The notes: generated from the letters alone by a model not told the origin. DNA of 64,000 bases from Vibrio ponticus (GCF_009938225.1 NZ_AP019657.1:2976001-3040000), one strand, 5' to 3'; counted from the stretch's first letter, positions 18,869 to 27,864 are shown. Translations and numbers: made by a program.

Positions 18869-20989
18869 TTAGTGCTTACGGCGACGGACGCGCAGTGTTT
18901 GTGGCATAGCCTTAATGCGACGCATAATGCCAGCCAGATGCACGCGGTCTTTGGTAGTCAACAATACCGTCACGGTATAGAGACGACCATCGCGCTCTTT
19001 GGTTGAGAGCCCATGAATGTTCGAGCCCGTTTTTGAGATAACGTTGGTTAGCTCAGCCAATGCACCTTGACGGTTTTGTACGTCAACACGCAGCTCGGCG
19101 GTAAACTCTTGGTCGTAATCTTCTGACCAAGCCACAGCCATGTATTTGTCCGGCTCTTTTTGGTAACCACGAACGTTTGGACACGTTTCACGGTGTACCA
19201 CTAAGCCACGACCAGGCGAAACGTGTGCAATGATGTGGTCATCCGGGATAGGGTGACAACAGTTAGCAAACGTCAGCAAAATACCTTCAGCACCGCGGAT
19301 CGGCAGTTTCTTCGTGCTATCACTTGGGATTGAGCTGGTGGTAGTCAACTCATCGGTATCACCCAGCAGGCGACGTGCGATGACGATACTCATGAGCTCA
19401 CCGAGACCAATCGCTGCCAATAGGTCATCAACACTTTCTAAGCGTAGATCGGTCAGCACTTCCTGAATGTTTTCAGGGTAGATAGAGTCGATATTGTGAC
19501 GACCTAAAGCGTGGTTAAGTAGACGACGACCTAAGATGATCGACTCTTCACGACGCATGGTTTTCAGCACTTGACGAATCTTAGTGCGAGCACGTGAAGT
19601 CACTACGTAGTTGAGCCATGCTGCGTTTGGTCGTGCGCCCGGCGCGCTGATGATTTCAACCGTTTGGCCGTTCTTCAGTGCTTTGCTGAGTGGGTAAGGG
19701 TTGCGATCAACTCGCGCACCAACACAGGCATTACCGACATCTGTGTGCACCGCATAAGCAAAGTCTACCGCGGTTGCGCCAAGTGGCAATTCAACGATAC
19801 GACCTTTTGGCGTAAAGACGTAAATCTCATCTGGGAACAGATCCGATTTTACGTTTTCGATAAATTCAAATGAGTTACCCGCACTTTGTTGCAGCTCAAG
19901 TAGGCTTTGCATCCAACGCTGTGCTTTAACTTGCGCTGTAGTACCTGTGCGCTCGCCATTGCCTTTGTAAGACCAGTGCGCCGCGACACCTTTATCCGCC
20001 ATTTGATCCATATCTTCAGTACGGATCTGTACTTCTACGGGTACGCCGTGAGGGCCGACCATTGAAGTATGGATAGATTGGTAGCCGTTCGCTTTCGGTA
20101 CCGCAATGTAATCTTTTACGCGACCAGGACGTGGCTTGTACAAGCTGTGTACTTGACCCAGTACGCGATAACAGGTGTCGGCACTGTCCACAATCACACG
20201 GAATGCATAGATATCCATGATGGTGTGGAAACGCTGCTCTTTGGTTTTCATCTTGTTGTAGATAGAGAACAGGTTTTTCTCACGACCCACGACGCGTGCT
20301 TTAAGACCCACATCTTCTAGGCGACCTTCGATTTCGCCGTGGATGCGTTGAATCATCTCTTTACGGTTACCACGTGCCGCTTTGACCACTTCTTTTAGAA
20401 CGCGGTAGCGGTTTGGATAGAGGGCTTCAAAGCCAAGCTCTTCCAATTCAGTTTTGATGTTGTGGATACCAAGGCGGTGTGCCAAAGGAGAGTAGATCTC
20501 AAGAGTTTCGCGGGCAATACGACGCTTTTTATCTGGGCGCAGAGCACCGAGCGTACGCATATTGTGTGTGCGGTCAGCCAGTTTGATCAGAATAACGCGG
20601 ATGTCTTGCACCATGGCAAGCACCATTTTGCGGAAGTTTTCTGCTTGGGCTTCTTTGCGATCACGAAATTTAAGCTTATCCAGCTTAGAGACACCGTCCA
20701 CCAGTTCAGCAACTGAAGTGCCAAATTGTTCTTCAAGATCTTCTTTGGTGACATCGCAATCTTCGATTACGTCGTGCAGGAGAGCGGCTTGAAGGGTTTC
20801 AAGGTCAAGGCGCATTTCGGCCAAGATGCGAGAAACAGCAACAGGGTGGATGATATAAGGTTCCCCGCTTGAACGGGTTTGCCCTTCATGGGCATTTTTC
20901 GCTACCACATAAGATTGACGCAGAGCCTCAATTTGAGGCTCTGTTAGGTATTCTTGGGCAACGTCTTTGAGGCTATCGAATAGATACAA
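18869..20989 (-). CDS. spoT: Bifunctional (p)ppGpp synthetase/hydrolase SpoT
   Basis: A 706-residue RelA/SpoT homologue controlling the stringent-response alarmone. Order: HD hydrolase domain (about 40-150, with HPVAVSRILAEM and LLHDVIEDC giving the HD metal site intact), synthetase domain (about 215-345, with KDYIAVPKANGYQSIHTSM), TGS domain (about 385-450, IYVFTPKGRIVELP), and a C-terminal ACT domain (about 630-700). The intact HD motif identifies SpoT rather than RelA. Lies 36 bases after rpoZ, as in E. coli. Confidence 0.96.
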   Translation of the reverse strand: MYLFDSLKDVAQEYLTEPQIEALRQSYVVAKNAHEGQTRSSGEPYIIHPVAVSRILAEMRLDLETLQAALLHDVIEDCDVTKEDLEEQFGTSVAELVDGVSKLDKLKFRDRKEAQAENFRKMVLAMVQDIRVILIKLADRTHNMRTLGALRPDKKRRIARETLEIYSPLAHRLGIHNIKTELEELGFEALYPNRYRVLKEVVKAARGNRKEMIQRIHGEIEGRLEDVGLKARVVGREKNLFSIYNKMKTKEQRFHTIMDIYAFRVIVDSADTCYRVLGQVHSLYKPRPGRVKDYIAVPKANGYQSIHTSMVGPHGVPVEVQIRTEDMDQMADKGVAAHWSYKGNGERTGTTAQVKAQRWMQSLLELQQSAGNSFEFIENVKSDLFPDEIYVFTPKGRIVELPLGATAVDFAYAVHTDVGNACVGARVDRNPYPLSKALKNGQTVEIISAPGARPNAAWLNYVVTSRARTKIRQVLKTMRREESIILGRRLLNHALGRHNIDSIYPENIQEVLTDLRLESVDDLLAAIGLGELMSIVIARRLLGDTDELTTTSSIPSDSTKKLPIRGAEGILLTFANCCHPIPDDHIIAHVSPGRGLVVHRETCPNVRGYQKEPDKYMAVAWSEDYDQEFTAELRVDVQNRQGALAELTNVISKTGSNIHGLSTKERDGRLYTVTVLLTTKDRVHLAGIMRRIKAMPQTLRVRRRKH

Positions 20990-21025
20990 ACTTTAGGCCC
21001 GGAAGATAGTTGTAGAGAAAGTCTA

Positions 21026-21298
21026 TTAGCGACCGTGAGCGATGCTGCTAACTGCTGCCAGTTCAGCTGCTTCTTGCTCTTGCTGCTCTTGACGCTCACG
21101 AGCATCAAGGATTTCTTTAGTGATTAGACCTTCTTCGATTTCGCGTAGAGCGATAACCGTTGGCTTATCGTTCTCTTCTGGCACTAGTGAATCTTTACCG
21201 CCAGTTTGCATTTGACGAGCGCGGCGTGCCGCAATCAGTACTAGGTCGAAACGGTTGCCAACTTTTTCAACAGCGTCTTGAACAGTTACGCGTGCCAT
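21026..21298 (-). CDS. rpoZ: RNA polymerase omega subunit
   Basis: A 90-residue subunit that helps fold and hold beta-prime and is needed for ppGpp binding at one site. [20 protein letters not shown] and the following ARRARQMQ are the conserved beta-prime contact region; the C-terminal tail is Glu/Ala-rich as usual. Between gmk and spoT, the standard order; the pairing of omega with an alarmone enzyme is functionally meaningful. Confidence 0.97.
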   Translation of the reverse strand: MARVTVQDAVEKVGNRFDLVLIAARRARQMQTGGKDSLVPEENDKPTVIALREIEEGLITKEILDARERQEQQEQEAAELAAVSSIAHGR

Positions 21299-21411
21299 GA
21301 GGACTCCAAATAGTTAACTAAAATTTTGAATGACGAGAAATTATACAGCCTAAAGCCAGTATATTCTAGCCAAAGCGTTTTCTCGTCGGTGATATGGCTT
21401 TTGGGAGACCC

Positions 21412-22083
<672 letters not shown>

Positions 22084-22312
22084 TTAAAGATAGCACTGAC
22101 CAAGAAGTATCACTTGAGTGGTGAAAAATAGGTCAGAAAAATGGAGGCGAAGAGTAGCACGATCTTAAGGATCTCCACAAGGAAAACAAGCAATCCATAG
22201 CGTTAAAGTCGATCTCGGTGGTTTTCTCGTTCAGGGACTCTTTGTCGAGGATTTAAGCAACGCAGTATATGCACCATGTTGGTTAATAAAGTGGTATTTG
22301 CTGGCACCTTCG

Positions 22313-22328
22313 AAGCAAACGTTTGCTT
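22313..22328. promoter_or_regulatory. PurR-type operator 1 (perfect palindrome)
   Basis: AAGCAAACGTTTGCTT is a perfect 16-bp palindrome that matches the gammaproteobacterial PurR box (ACGCAAACGTTTNCNT) in the core GCAAACGTTTGC. It sits 27 bases upstream of the -35 hexamer of the purine permease promoter. Confidence 0.75.
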
Positions 22329-22354
22329 ATTTTGTCGGTTTTGGGCAAAAACAG

Positions 22355-22382
22355 TTGAATATTCACTCTAGATCAATACAAT
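22355..22382 (+). promoter_or_regulatory. Predicted sigma-70 promoter of the purine permease
   Basis: TTGAAT (22355-22360) and TACAAT (22377-22382) are separated by 16 bases. The predicted start, about 22389, falls inside the second PurR box, and the transcript would begin just before the riboswitch. Confidence 0.6.
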
Positions 22383-22384
22383 TC

Positions 22385-22400
22385 GCGCAAACGTTTACGT
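22385..22400. promoter_or_regulatory. PurR-type operator 2 overlapping the transcription start
   Basis: GCGCAAACGTTTACGT matches the PurR consensus at nearly all positions and lies immediately downstream of the -10 hexamer, a classic repression position. Centre-to-centre distance from operator 1 is 72 bp, close to seven helical turns. Confidence 0.72.
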
Positions 22401-22465
22401 GCTGTATATATCTAGTGAATTGGACTGGATGTCTCTACCACCGAGCCTATCTTGGTGACTACAGT
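22401..22465 (+). promoter_or_regulatory. Purine riboswitch aptamer, guanine type
   Basis: All parts of the purine aptamer are present in order. P1 is GCTGTA (22401-22406) with TACAGT (22460-22465). P2 is CTAGT with ACTGG around loop GAATTGG. J2/3 is ATGTCTCTACC, with the invariant TCTACC. P3 is ACCGA with TTGGT around loop GCCTATC. J3/1 is GACTA, whose C sits at the position that pairs with the ligand and so predicts guanine (or hypoxanthine); adenine aptamers have T there. Alignment was done by eye to the remembered Bacillus xpt aptamer. The gene behind is a purine permease. Confidence 0.85.
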
Positions 22466-22469
22466 AAGT

Positions 22470-22495
22470 CTTGGCTACTTGCCAAGATTTTCTCT
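22470..22495 (+). terminator. Riboswitch expression-platform terminator
   Basis: CTTGGC (22470-22475) and GCCAAG (22481-22486) form a perfect stem with a TACTT loop, followed by ATTTTCTCT. CCAAGAT (22482-22488) can instead pair with ATCTTGG (22449-22455), which is the 3' side of aptamer helix P3. Ligand binding should hold P3 together and free the terminator, so guanine would turn the permease off. Confidence 0.75.
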
Positions 22496-22545
22496 ATTCA
22501 GCATGTGTACCCCTCTACTTATTTTACAGTTGCAAAGGTTACATA

Positions 22546-23916
22546 GTGAGTCTCGAATCTACCCTTAAAGAGCAAAAATCTGGCAGTGTTCTTGAGTCGA
22601 TCTTTAAGATCTCAGAGCGCAAAACCACCATCAGTACTGAGTTATACGCGGGCTTTATTACTTTCCTCGCTATGACCTATATTCTCGCGGTTAACCCAGC
22701 CATTCTCGGTGGCATTCCGGGCATGGATAAAGGGGCGGTGTTTACCGCAACGGCACTTTCGGCAGCGATTGCAACCCTGATTATGGGTATTTGGGGTAAC
22801 TACCCGGTGATGCTTGCACCGGGCATGAGTATGAACGGTTTCTTTAAAGGCATGCTACTCAGCGGTTCAGTGGCTTTGGTGTGGAACGAAGCGCTGTTTG
22901 GTATTTTCCTTTCGGGTATCGTTTACTTGATCCTGTCGATGACCAATATTCGCAAGACTTTAATTGAGTCAATTCCAGAAGATCTTAAGCTGGCGATCAC
23001 CGTTTCTCTGGGTATGTTTATTGCGTTTTTGGGTCTTAAGAATGCCGGGATTATTGTTTCAAACCCAATCATTTTGGTCAGCATGGGTGATATCTCTAAC
23101 CCACAAGTATTGATTGCTTACATCAGTATTTTTATCGCTCTCGGTTGTATGATTCGTGACATCAAGTTAGCGACGTTCATTTCGTTTGTGTCAGCGATTC
23201 TGCTAACCGTGATTGCTGACCTTGTCATGGGCACCAACAATGCGCCGATTCCTGATCAGGTTTTCTCAATGCCACCAAGTATTGATAGTACCTTTGGCGC
23301 AGTCTTTGATATTTCGGGCTTAACGGCAGACAAATGGTTCGATTTGCTGTTTATCGTGGTGATTTTCCTGATTGTCGACTTCTTTGATGGCTTAAGCACT
23401 ATCGTTGGGGTGGGGCGTGATGCGGGGATTATCGATGATGACGGTAAAGTGCCAAATGCACGTTCAGCTCTGGTTGCGGATGCTGGTGGTACGGTGATCG
23501 GTTCAATTCTTGGTACCACATCAATCACTGCGTTCTCTGAGTCAGGTATTGCCTCTTCACAAGGTGCCAAAACGGGTCTAGCCGCGGTGATGGTGGCAGG
23601 TCTGTTTGCACTATCCCTGTTTATGTACCCAATCTTCTCAATTTTCTCAGCCGCGATGGTAGCGCCAGCGATGGTGGTTGTGGGCATCTACATGATTGGT
23701 CGCTTGGGGCAAATCAGTTGGGATCAGAAAGAGTCTCGTATTGCGACTTTCTTTACCATTATGTTCACCGTGCTGAGCTTCTCGCCAGCTAACGGTATGG
23801 CTATGGGCTTTATCAGCTACAGCTTTTCAATGCTAGTCGCGGGTCGTGGTAAAGAAGTGCACCCAGTGATTTACGTATTGTCACTGGTATTTTTGACTTA
23901 CCTTGTGCTGCTTTAA
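22546..23916 (+). CDS. NCS2-family purine permease (guanine/hypoxanthine type)
   Basis: An inner-membrane nucleobase:proton symporter of 456 residues of the AzgA-like NCS2 group, with about 12-14 membrane segments. Family signatures are FLAMTYILAVNPAIL (about 39-53), MLAPGMSMNGFF (about 86-97) and FDGLSTIVGVG (about 279-289), then GTTSITAFSESGIAS near the substrate site. The start is set at GTG 22546 (AAAGG before it), because the longer frame from TTG 22471 would begin inside the riboswitch terminator. Regulation is unusually rich: PurR boxes at the promoter plus a guanine riboswitch in the leader. Substrate preference for guanine/hypoxanthine is inferred from these. Confidence 0.92.
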   Translation: MSLESTLKEQKSGSVLESIFKISERKTTISTELYAGFITFLAMTYILAVNPAILGGIPGMDKGAVFTATALSAAIATLIMGIWGNYPVMLAPGMSMNGFFKGMLLSGSVALVWNEALFGIFLSGIVYLILSMTNIRKTLIESIPEDLKLAITVSLGMFIAFLGLKNAGIIVSNPIILVSMGDISNPQVLIAYISIFIALGCMIRDIKLATFISFVSAILLTVIADLVMGTNNAPIPDQVFSMPPSIDSTFGAVFDISGLTADKWFDLLFIVVIFLIVDFFDGLSTIVGVGRDAGIIDDDGKVPNARSALVADAGGTVIGSILGTTSITAFSESGIASSQGAKTGLAAVMVAGLFALSLFMYPIFSIFSAAMVAPAMVVVGIYMIGRLGQISWDQKESRIATFFTIMFTVLSFSPANGMAMGFISYSFSMLVAGRGKEVHPVIYVLSLVFLTYLVLL

Positions 23917-23930
23917 ACCCTTTGTTCAAC

Positions 23931-23956
23931 AATGCTCCTACCAAGGTAGGGGCATT
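23931..23956 (+). terminator. Hairpin after the purine permease
   Basis: AATGCTCCTACC and GGTAGGGGCATT pair with one mismatch around an AA loop, 14 bases after the stop codon. The following T content is low (GCTTGTCATATTT), so termination strength is uncertain. Confidence 0.5.
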
Positions 23957-23957
23957 G

Positions 23958-23976
23958 CTTGTCATATTTCCGTGAT
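23958..23976 (+). promoter_or_regulatory. Possible PhoB box upstream of psiE
   Basis: CTTGTCATATTTCCGTGAT resembles a Pho box (two direct CTGTCAT-like 7-mers with 4 AT-rich bases between); the first repeat matches 6 of 7, the second is weaker. Its place about 40 bases before the psiE start fits the known phosphate control of psiE in E. coli. Confidence 0.35.
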
Positions 23977-24018
23977 ATTATTACGTGATATTAATAATAA
24001 CAGAGCGGAATTGTCATA

Positions 24019-24444
24019 ATGCCTTCCCATTTACCTCCTTCGTTTAGTCGCCCATTTCTGAAGATTTTCCATATTCTTGAAGCTGTGCTGCTGGTTGCCA
24101 TTACTATGGCGACAGTGTGGGCAATGGTGGAAGAATTCGTCCATATCTACGTGCAAAAGCGTGTGTTACTGGAAGATATTCTGTTGATGTTTATCTATCT
24201 GGAAGTGCTCGCCATGGTTGGGCAATTTGTGATGAACGGTAAGATCCCGGTGCGCTACCCAATTTATATCGCGATGATGGCAATCGCGCGCTATATCACG
24301 CTGGGTATGAAAGAGCTCGATTCGGTGATGATTGTGTGGCTATCACTGGCAGCCTTTGTGCTTGCGGCTGCGACGTTGCTGATTCGAGTCGGCCACCATT
24401 ACTGGCCATATATCGATGGCAAAACGGCTGAGAAAGACGAATAA
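24019..24444 (+). CDS. psiE: Phosphate-starvation-inducible membrane protein PsiE
   Basis: A 141-residue inner-membrane protein with four predicted membrane segments (about 18-38, 55-75, 82-98, 106-124) and charged linkers, including the VHIYVQKRVLLEDILLMFIY stretch typical of the PsiE family. E. coli PsiE is of similar size (136) and is induced by PhoB; its biochemical role is not known. A weak Pho-like box lies upstream and a terminator follows. Confidence 0.88.
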   Translation: MPSHLPPSFSRPFLKIFHILEAVLLVAITMATVWAMVEEFVHIYVQKRVLLEDILLMFIYLEVLAMVGQFVMNGKIPVRYPIYIAMMAIARYITLGMKELDSVMIVWLSLAAFVLAAATLLIRVGHHYWPYIDGKTAEKDE

Positions 24445-24468
24445 ACTCGATTTGAGCTGAGATACAAT

Positions 24469-24493
24469 AAAGCCTCGCAATGCGAGGCTTTGT
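24469..24493 (+). terminator. Terminator after psiE, shared with uxuA on the other strand
   Basis: AAAGCCTCGCA and TGCGAGGCTTT form an 11-bp stem with a 1-base loop centre; A and T flanks make it usable from both strands between the convergent psiE and uxuA. Confidence 0.75.
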
Positions 24494-24508
24494 CATAATT
24501 AGGCAGGG

Positions 24509-25696
24509 TTATTTTGTAAAGTACATGCGCTTTAACGCTAGCTCTAAACCGCGAACTTCTGCCAGACCTTTCAAACGACCAATCGCAGAGTAACCTGGGT
24601 TGGTTTTCTTTTTCAGGTCATCCAGCATTTGATGACCGTGGTCAGGACGCATTGGGATCTTACGTAGATCACCAGCTTCTTCACGACGCTGTTCCTCTTC
24701 AAGAATCGCCATCACTACGCCGTACATGTCGACATCACCTTCTAAGTGCGCCGCTTCGTGGAAAGTCATTGGGTTATGCTCTTCACGCTTAGTTGAACGT
24801 AGGTGAGTAAAGTAAACGCGATCGCCGTGCTTTTTGATCATGTTAACTAGGTCGTTGTCGCCGCGTACACCGTAAGAGCCGGTACACATAGTGATACCAT
24901 TGTTCTGGCTAGGTACTTTCTCAGTTAACCAATCGATATCTTCGATGGTTGAAACGATGCGTGGTAAGCCTAGGATTGGGCGCGGTGGATCGTCTGGGTG
25001 AACCGCCATCTTGATGTTTTCTTCGTCACACACAGGCATAAGCTCTGCAAGGAAATGACGCATGTGCTCACGCAGTTTGTCTTTGTTGATGCCTGCGTAG
25101 CGATCAAGTTGTGCTTGGAATGCTTCTAGTGTGTAGCCTTCTTCTGCGCCTGGTAGACCGGCGATAATATTGGCGGTTAGCTGCTTAACTTGCTCTTCAG
25201 ACATGTTGTTGAAGTATTCAAGTGCTTGCGCTTGTTCCGCTTCAGTATAATCAGCATTGGCACCAGGGCGCTTTAGAATGTGAAGTTCAAAAGCGGCAAA
25301 CGCGATCTGGTCAAAACGCAGTGCTTTTGAACCATCCGCCATTTCATATTCAAGATCAGTACGAGTCCAATCTAGAACTGGCATAAAGTTGTAGCAAACC
25401 GTGTCGATACCACATTGCGCCAGGTTGCGCAGGGTTTGTTTGTAGTTTTCGATCCACTGTTGGTAGTTACCCGTTTGAGTCTTGATCTCTTCGTGTACAG
25501 GTACACTTTCAACCACAGACCAAGTGAGCCCTTTTGCTTCAATAATCGCTTTACGAGCTAAGATCTCTTCTTTCGTCCACACTTCACCATTTGGGATATG
25601 GTGCAGTGCATTAACGATACCAGTTGCGCCAGCTTGGCGAATATCATCGAGTGATACAGAGTCATTAGGACCGTACCAACGCCACGTTTGTTCCAT
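24509..25696 (-). CDS. uxuA: Mannonate dehydratase, copy 1
   Basis: A 395-residue enzyme (E. coli UxuA 394) dehydrating D-mannonate to 2-keto-3-deoxygluconate. Family signatures along the chain are [31 protein letters not shown] (about 119-133), [10 protein letters not shown] (about 228-237), [15 protein letters not shown] with a metal-binding Cys (about 265-279), FTHLRS and [13 protein letters not shown], and RPDHGHQML near the C-terminus. It lies 123 bases downstream of the uxuR-type gene on the same strand and probably shares its operator-bearing promoter. A second full-length copy is at 36566. Confidence 0.95.
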   Translation of the reverse strand: MEQTWRWYGPNDSVSLDDIRQAGATGIVNALHHIPNGEVWTKEEILARKAIIEAKGLTWSVVESVPVHEEIKTQTGNYQQWIENYKQTLRNLAQCGIDTVCYNFMPVLDWTRTDLEYEMADGSKALRFDQIAFAAFELHILKRPGANADYTEAEQAQALEYFNNMSEEQVKQLTANIIAGLPGAEEGYTLEAFQAQLDRYAGINKDKLREHMRHFLAELMPVCDEENIKMAVHPDDPPRPILGLPRIVSTIEDIDWLTEKVPSQNNGITMCTGSYGVRGDNDLVNMIKKHGDRVYFTHLRSTKREEHNPMTFHEAAHLEGDVDMYGVVMAILEEEQRREEAGDLRKIPMRPDHGHQMLDDLKKKTNPGYSAIGRLKGLAEVRGLELALKRMYFTK

Positions 25697-25819
25697 GACA
25701 AATTACCTTTTAATAGGCACACTTAACCCGCTCAGCTAGTGAGTGACTAAGTGGTGCATAAATATAACGACGGATGAATGTATGATTAGGTAGCTAGTAA
25801 AGCTTCCTAAAAAGGCGGA

Positions 25820-26608
25820 TTATTTCCCGCCACCTAACAAGACAACTGGATTGGAGCTAAATAGGTAGCCATCAAAATCCGGGTCATCAATATCAGAAAG
25901 TTCGAGAAGTCGTTGCTTTACGTTTTCAAGGTGTTGCCACATGGCGTTTTTCGCAGCGATTGGATCTTTACGCTGCATCGCAGCTAGGATTTTCGCGTGG
26001 TCTTCCATCCACTCTTGGCGGTAGTCATGACCGCTAATACGCGAGTGAAGCTTTTGCCACATAGGGCTTTGCTCACGACGGTCCCATGATTGCTTCAGCA
26101 TATCAACCAACACAGAGTTGTGTGTTGCTTCTGCAATACTCATATGGAACAGCTCGTCACCCACACATTGTGCGTTTTGCTCTGCCAGTTCTTTGCGCTC
26201 TAGGATAAGTGCTGAACGCATTTTGGCGATGTCGCCAGGCGTCACTTGGATTGCAGCAAATTCTGCAATGTTACTTTCTAGTAACTGTCGCGCCTGTAAC
26301 ATTTCGAATGGTCCCGCTTCATCACTGATGATGCGTTCACGATGAGGTGATTGGTCAGGAATATGCGTGACATAAACACCAGAACCTTTTTTTACTTCTA
26401 CAAGGTTTTCTAACTCAAGCATGATGATCGCTTCGCGCACGACAGTGCGGCTGACGTCAAGCCGTTCAGCTATGTCGCGCTCTGGTGGAAGGCGGTCGCC
26501 AACGCGGTAGTGCCCGTCAATGAGTTCTTGTCGTAAAACCAAACCCAATTCTTGGTAAGGACGCTTGGGTTCAAAAGGTACCATGATGATATTATCGCTT
26601 ATTTCCAT
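25820..26608 (-). CDS. uxuR: GntR/FadR-family hexuronate regulator (UxuR/ExuR type)
   Basis: A 262-residue DNA-binding repressor. The winged helix (about 15-82) contains RPYQELGLVLRQELI, GDRLPPERDIAERLDVSRTV and VREAIIMLELENLVEVKKGSG, very similar to E. coli UxuR and ExuR. The C-terminal FCD ligand-binding domain (about 95-240) has the metal/ligand histidines in ELFHMSIAEATHN and WMEDHAKILAAM. Family members respond to fructuronate or glucuronate and bind palindromes of the TTGGT-N2-ACCAA type, which occur throughout this island. First gene of a probable uxuR-uxuA unit; about 730 bases without a gene lie upstream. UxuR versus ExuR cannot be told apart here. Confidence 0.88.
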   Translation of the reverse strand: MEISDNIIMVPFEPKRPYQELGLVLRQELIDGHYRVGDRLPPERDIAERLDVSRTVVREAIIMLELENLVEVKKGSGVYVTHIPDQSPHRERIISDEAGPFEMLQARQLLESNIAEFAAIQVTPGDIAKMRSALILERKELAEQNAQCVGDELFHMSIAEATHNSVLVDMLKQSWDRREQSPMWQKLHSRISGHDYRQEWMEDHAKILAAMQRKDPIAAKNAMWQHLENVKQRLLELSDIDDPDFDGYLFSSNPVVLLGGGK

Positions 26609-26641
26609 TACTACTCACGCCATCATAACCAAACAAAGCAA

Positions 26642-26653
26642 TTGGTCAACCTA
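26642..26653. promoter_or_regulatory. UxuR-like operator, promoter-proximal to uxuR
   Basis: TTGGTCAACCTA matches TTGGT-N2-ACCAA at 9 of 10 arm positions. It lies 34 bases before the uxuR start codon, consistent with autoregulation. Confidence 0.6.
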
Positions 26654-26944
26654 TCTCAAGAGTTATGTGGCAATACCTTTACTTCTCTAACAAATTTAAT
26701 TTCGTGAGCTGATCAACCGCTTGAATAAGCTTAAAAAGTGTAGACAAACTTTGCCGTTTGCTTCTCAAGATGATCGTTCACTGGTTTACTGTTTTTATTG
26801 AGGCGCTTTCACCTTTGATGGTGTTTTATAAGCTTTGCGACCAAAGGAGTTTTAATGGAGAGCCTTTAGCCCTTCGATGCGCCTCTTTGTTGCCCAAGCC
26901 AATCTTGCGACCAATGTACAAAAGCGTCAAAGTAAAAAGTACAA

Positions 26945-26956
26945 TTGGTTGAGCAA
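26945..26956. promoter_or_regulatory. UxuR-like operator (imperfect)
   Basis: TTGGTTGAGCAA matches the palindrome with one arm mismatch. It is 34 bp from the perfect site at 26979, about three helical turns. Confidence 0.5.
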
Positions 26957-26978
26957 TGTCACAGATAATCCCCTTTAA

Positions 26979-26990
26979 TTGGTCAACCAA
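26979..26990. promoter_or_regulatory. UxuR-like operator (perfect)
   Basis: TTGGTCAACCAA, with outer bases AAT/TAT extending the palindrome (TAATTGGTCAACCAATAT), is a perfect TTGGT-N2-ACCAA site. Confidence 0.7.
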
Positions 26991-27090
26991 TATTGTTTCG
27001 GTATTAGTTTTTAAAGTAAAAAAAGTCATAATGCCAATGGCTTAGTCTTAGTCTTTGACGTGTGATTCGATGTGCGGTTTTTCTGGTCTT

Positions 27091-27102
27091 TTGGTTAACC
27101 AA
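27091..27102. promoter_or_regulatory. UxuR-like operator (perfect)
   Basis: TTGGTTAACCAA is fully self-complementary. It is far (about 480 bases) from the uxuR start, so it may serve looping or an unseen transcript in this gap. Confidence 0.6.
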
Positions 27103-27277
27103 TAATCGCAATGGTTAAATGATGTGATTGGATTGTTATGTAATTGGCGAGAGCAAGTTTTCCGAATTGTGATGGTGCACAATTTATGAGCACTATCGAC
27201 TGGCATTGTTATTTTGTCGTTCTTATTAAGGGCAGAGAAGTGGTCAGTGCGGAATAATGAATTTGTAGCGAAACAAA

Positions 27278-27332
27278 GAAGCAACCAACAATTGATTCAA
27301 AGGGCGATCTTTATCGCGGAGTTGGTTGCTTC
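27278..27332 (-). terminator. Terminator after the first ygjV-like gene
   Basis: GAAGCAACCAAC (27278-27289) and GTTGGTTGCTTC (27321-27332) are a perfect 12-bp inverted repeat with a smaller nested hairpin GCGAT/ATCGC. On the minus strand it is followed by TTTGTTTCG, 8 bases downstream of the gene's stop. Confidence 0.65.
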
Positions 27333-27339
27333 TGCTTAA

Positions 27340-27864
27340 TTAGAGGTTGAGATCGGCTTGGTTAGTTCTGTGCCGGCGTTTGAATAGGCGATATAACGTG
27401 ACTAAGCCGAAAACGAGCAGCATGCTCTCGATAGCTAAACCACCAATGGAACCGACCACAACCGCATTGGCAATGCCAAAGAATGACGACACAATAAGCA
27501 CAACACGCATCTTAATGCCTTGAAGTGTAACAATCGCAATAGTATTGATAGATGCTCCGATAACGGGGAGTAAATCAATTGGGCTAGACATCATCATAAT
27601 ACCCATCGCAAAGTATATGATGGAAAATGTCAGCGCGATCCATAACGAATGATACTTTAGCGCGACGATGTTTCTCAGTATGCCAATCAGAAGAACACCG
27701 GCGGTCACCATTGAGCCTAGAACGACATAGTGTGACGCGAGGACTACGTAGCCCGCTATCATCCACAGTTTTAGCTTTATATCATTGGTTTGCAGGACCC
27801 CGATGATGGCAACCAGTAGTGCCAAGTACCCAAGAAGCTGTGGGAGTGAAAGAAGTTCGTTCAT
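27340..27864 (-). CDS. YgjV-family inner membrane protein, copy 1
   Basis: A 174-residue membrane protein with about six hydrophobic segments and the family features LGYLALLVAIIGVLQ near the N-terminus, VVLASHYVVLGSMVAG-like second segment, and GSIGGLAIES near the C-terminus, ending in a basic tail. E. coli ygjV lies beside uxaA in the uxaCA locus, and here a member is again in a hexuronate island, so a role in uronate transport or tolerance is plausible but unproven. AAGGAA precedes the ATG. A paralogue is at 43737. Confidence 0.75.
   Translation of the reverse strand: MNELLSLPQLLGYLALLVAIIGVLQTNDIKLKLWMIAGYVVLASHYVVLGSMVTAGVLLIGILRNIVALKYHSLWIALTFSIIYFAMGIMMMSSPIDLLPVIGASINTIAIVTLQGIKMRVVLIVSSFFGIANAVVVGSIGGLAIESMLLVFGLVTLYRLFKRRHRTNQADLNL

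Larger units (their letters stand above)
26609..27339. other. Gene-free regulatory stretch upstream of uxuR
   Basis: About 730 bases with no convincing gene on either strand. Short open frames of 60-80 codons exist (for example 26826-27029 and 27048-27284, minus), but they lack good ribosome-binding sites, and the first has two operators inside it. The stretch carries four UxuR-like palindromes and the ygjV-side terminator. Confidence 0.6.

Noticed and set aside
22471..22545. Upstream extension of the purine permease from TTG 22471
   Set aside because: It begins within the riboswitch terminator, lacks a ribosome-binding site, and adds residues not found in the family; GTG 22546 is preferred.
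26826..27029. A 67-codon minus-strand frame with one hydrophobic stretch upstream of uxuR
   Set aside because: Two UxuR-like operators lie inside it and there is no convincing ribosome-binding site.
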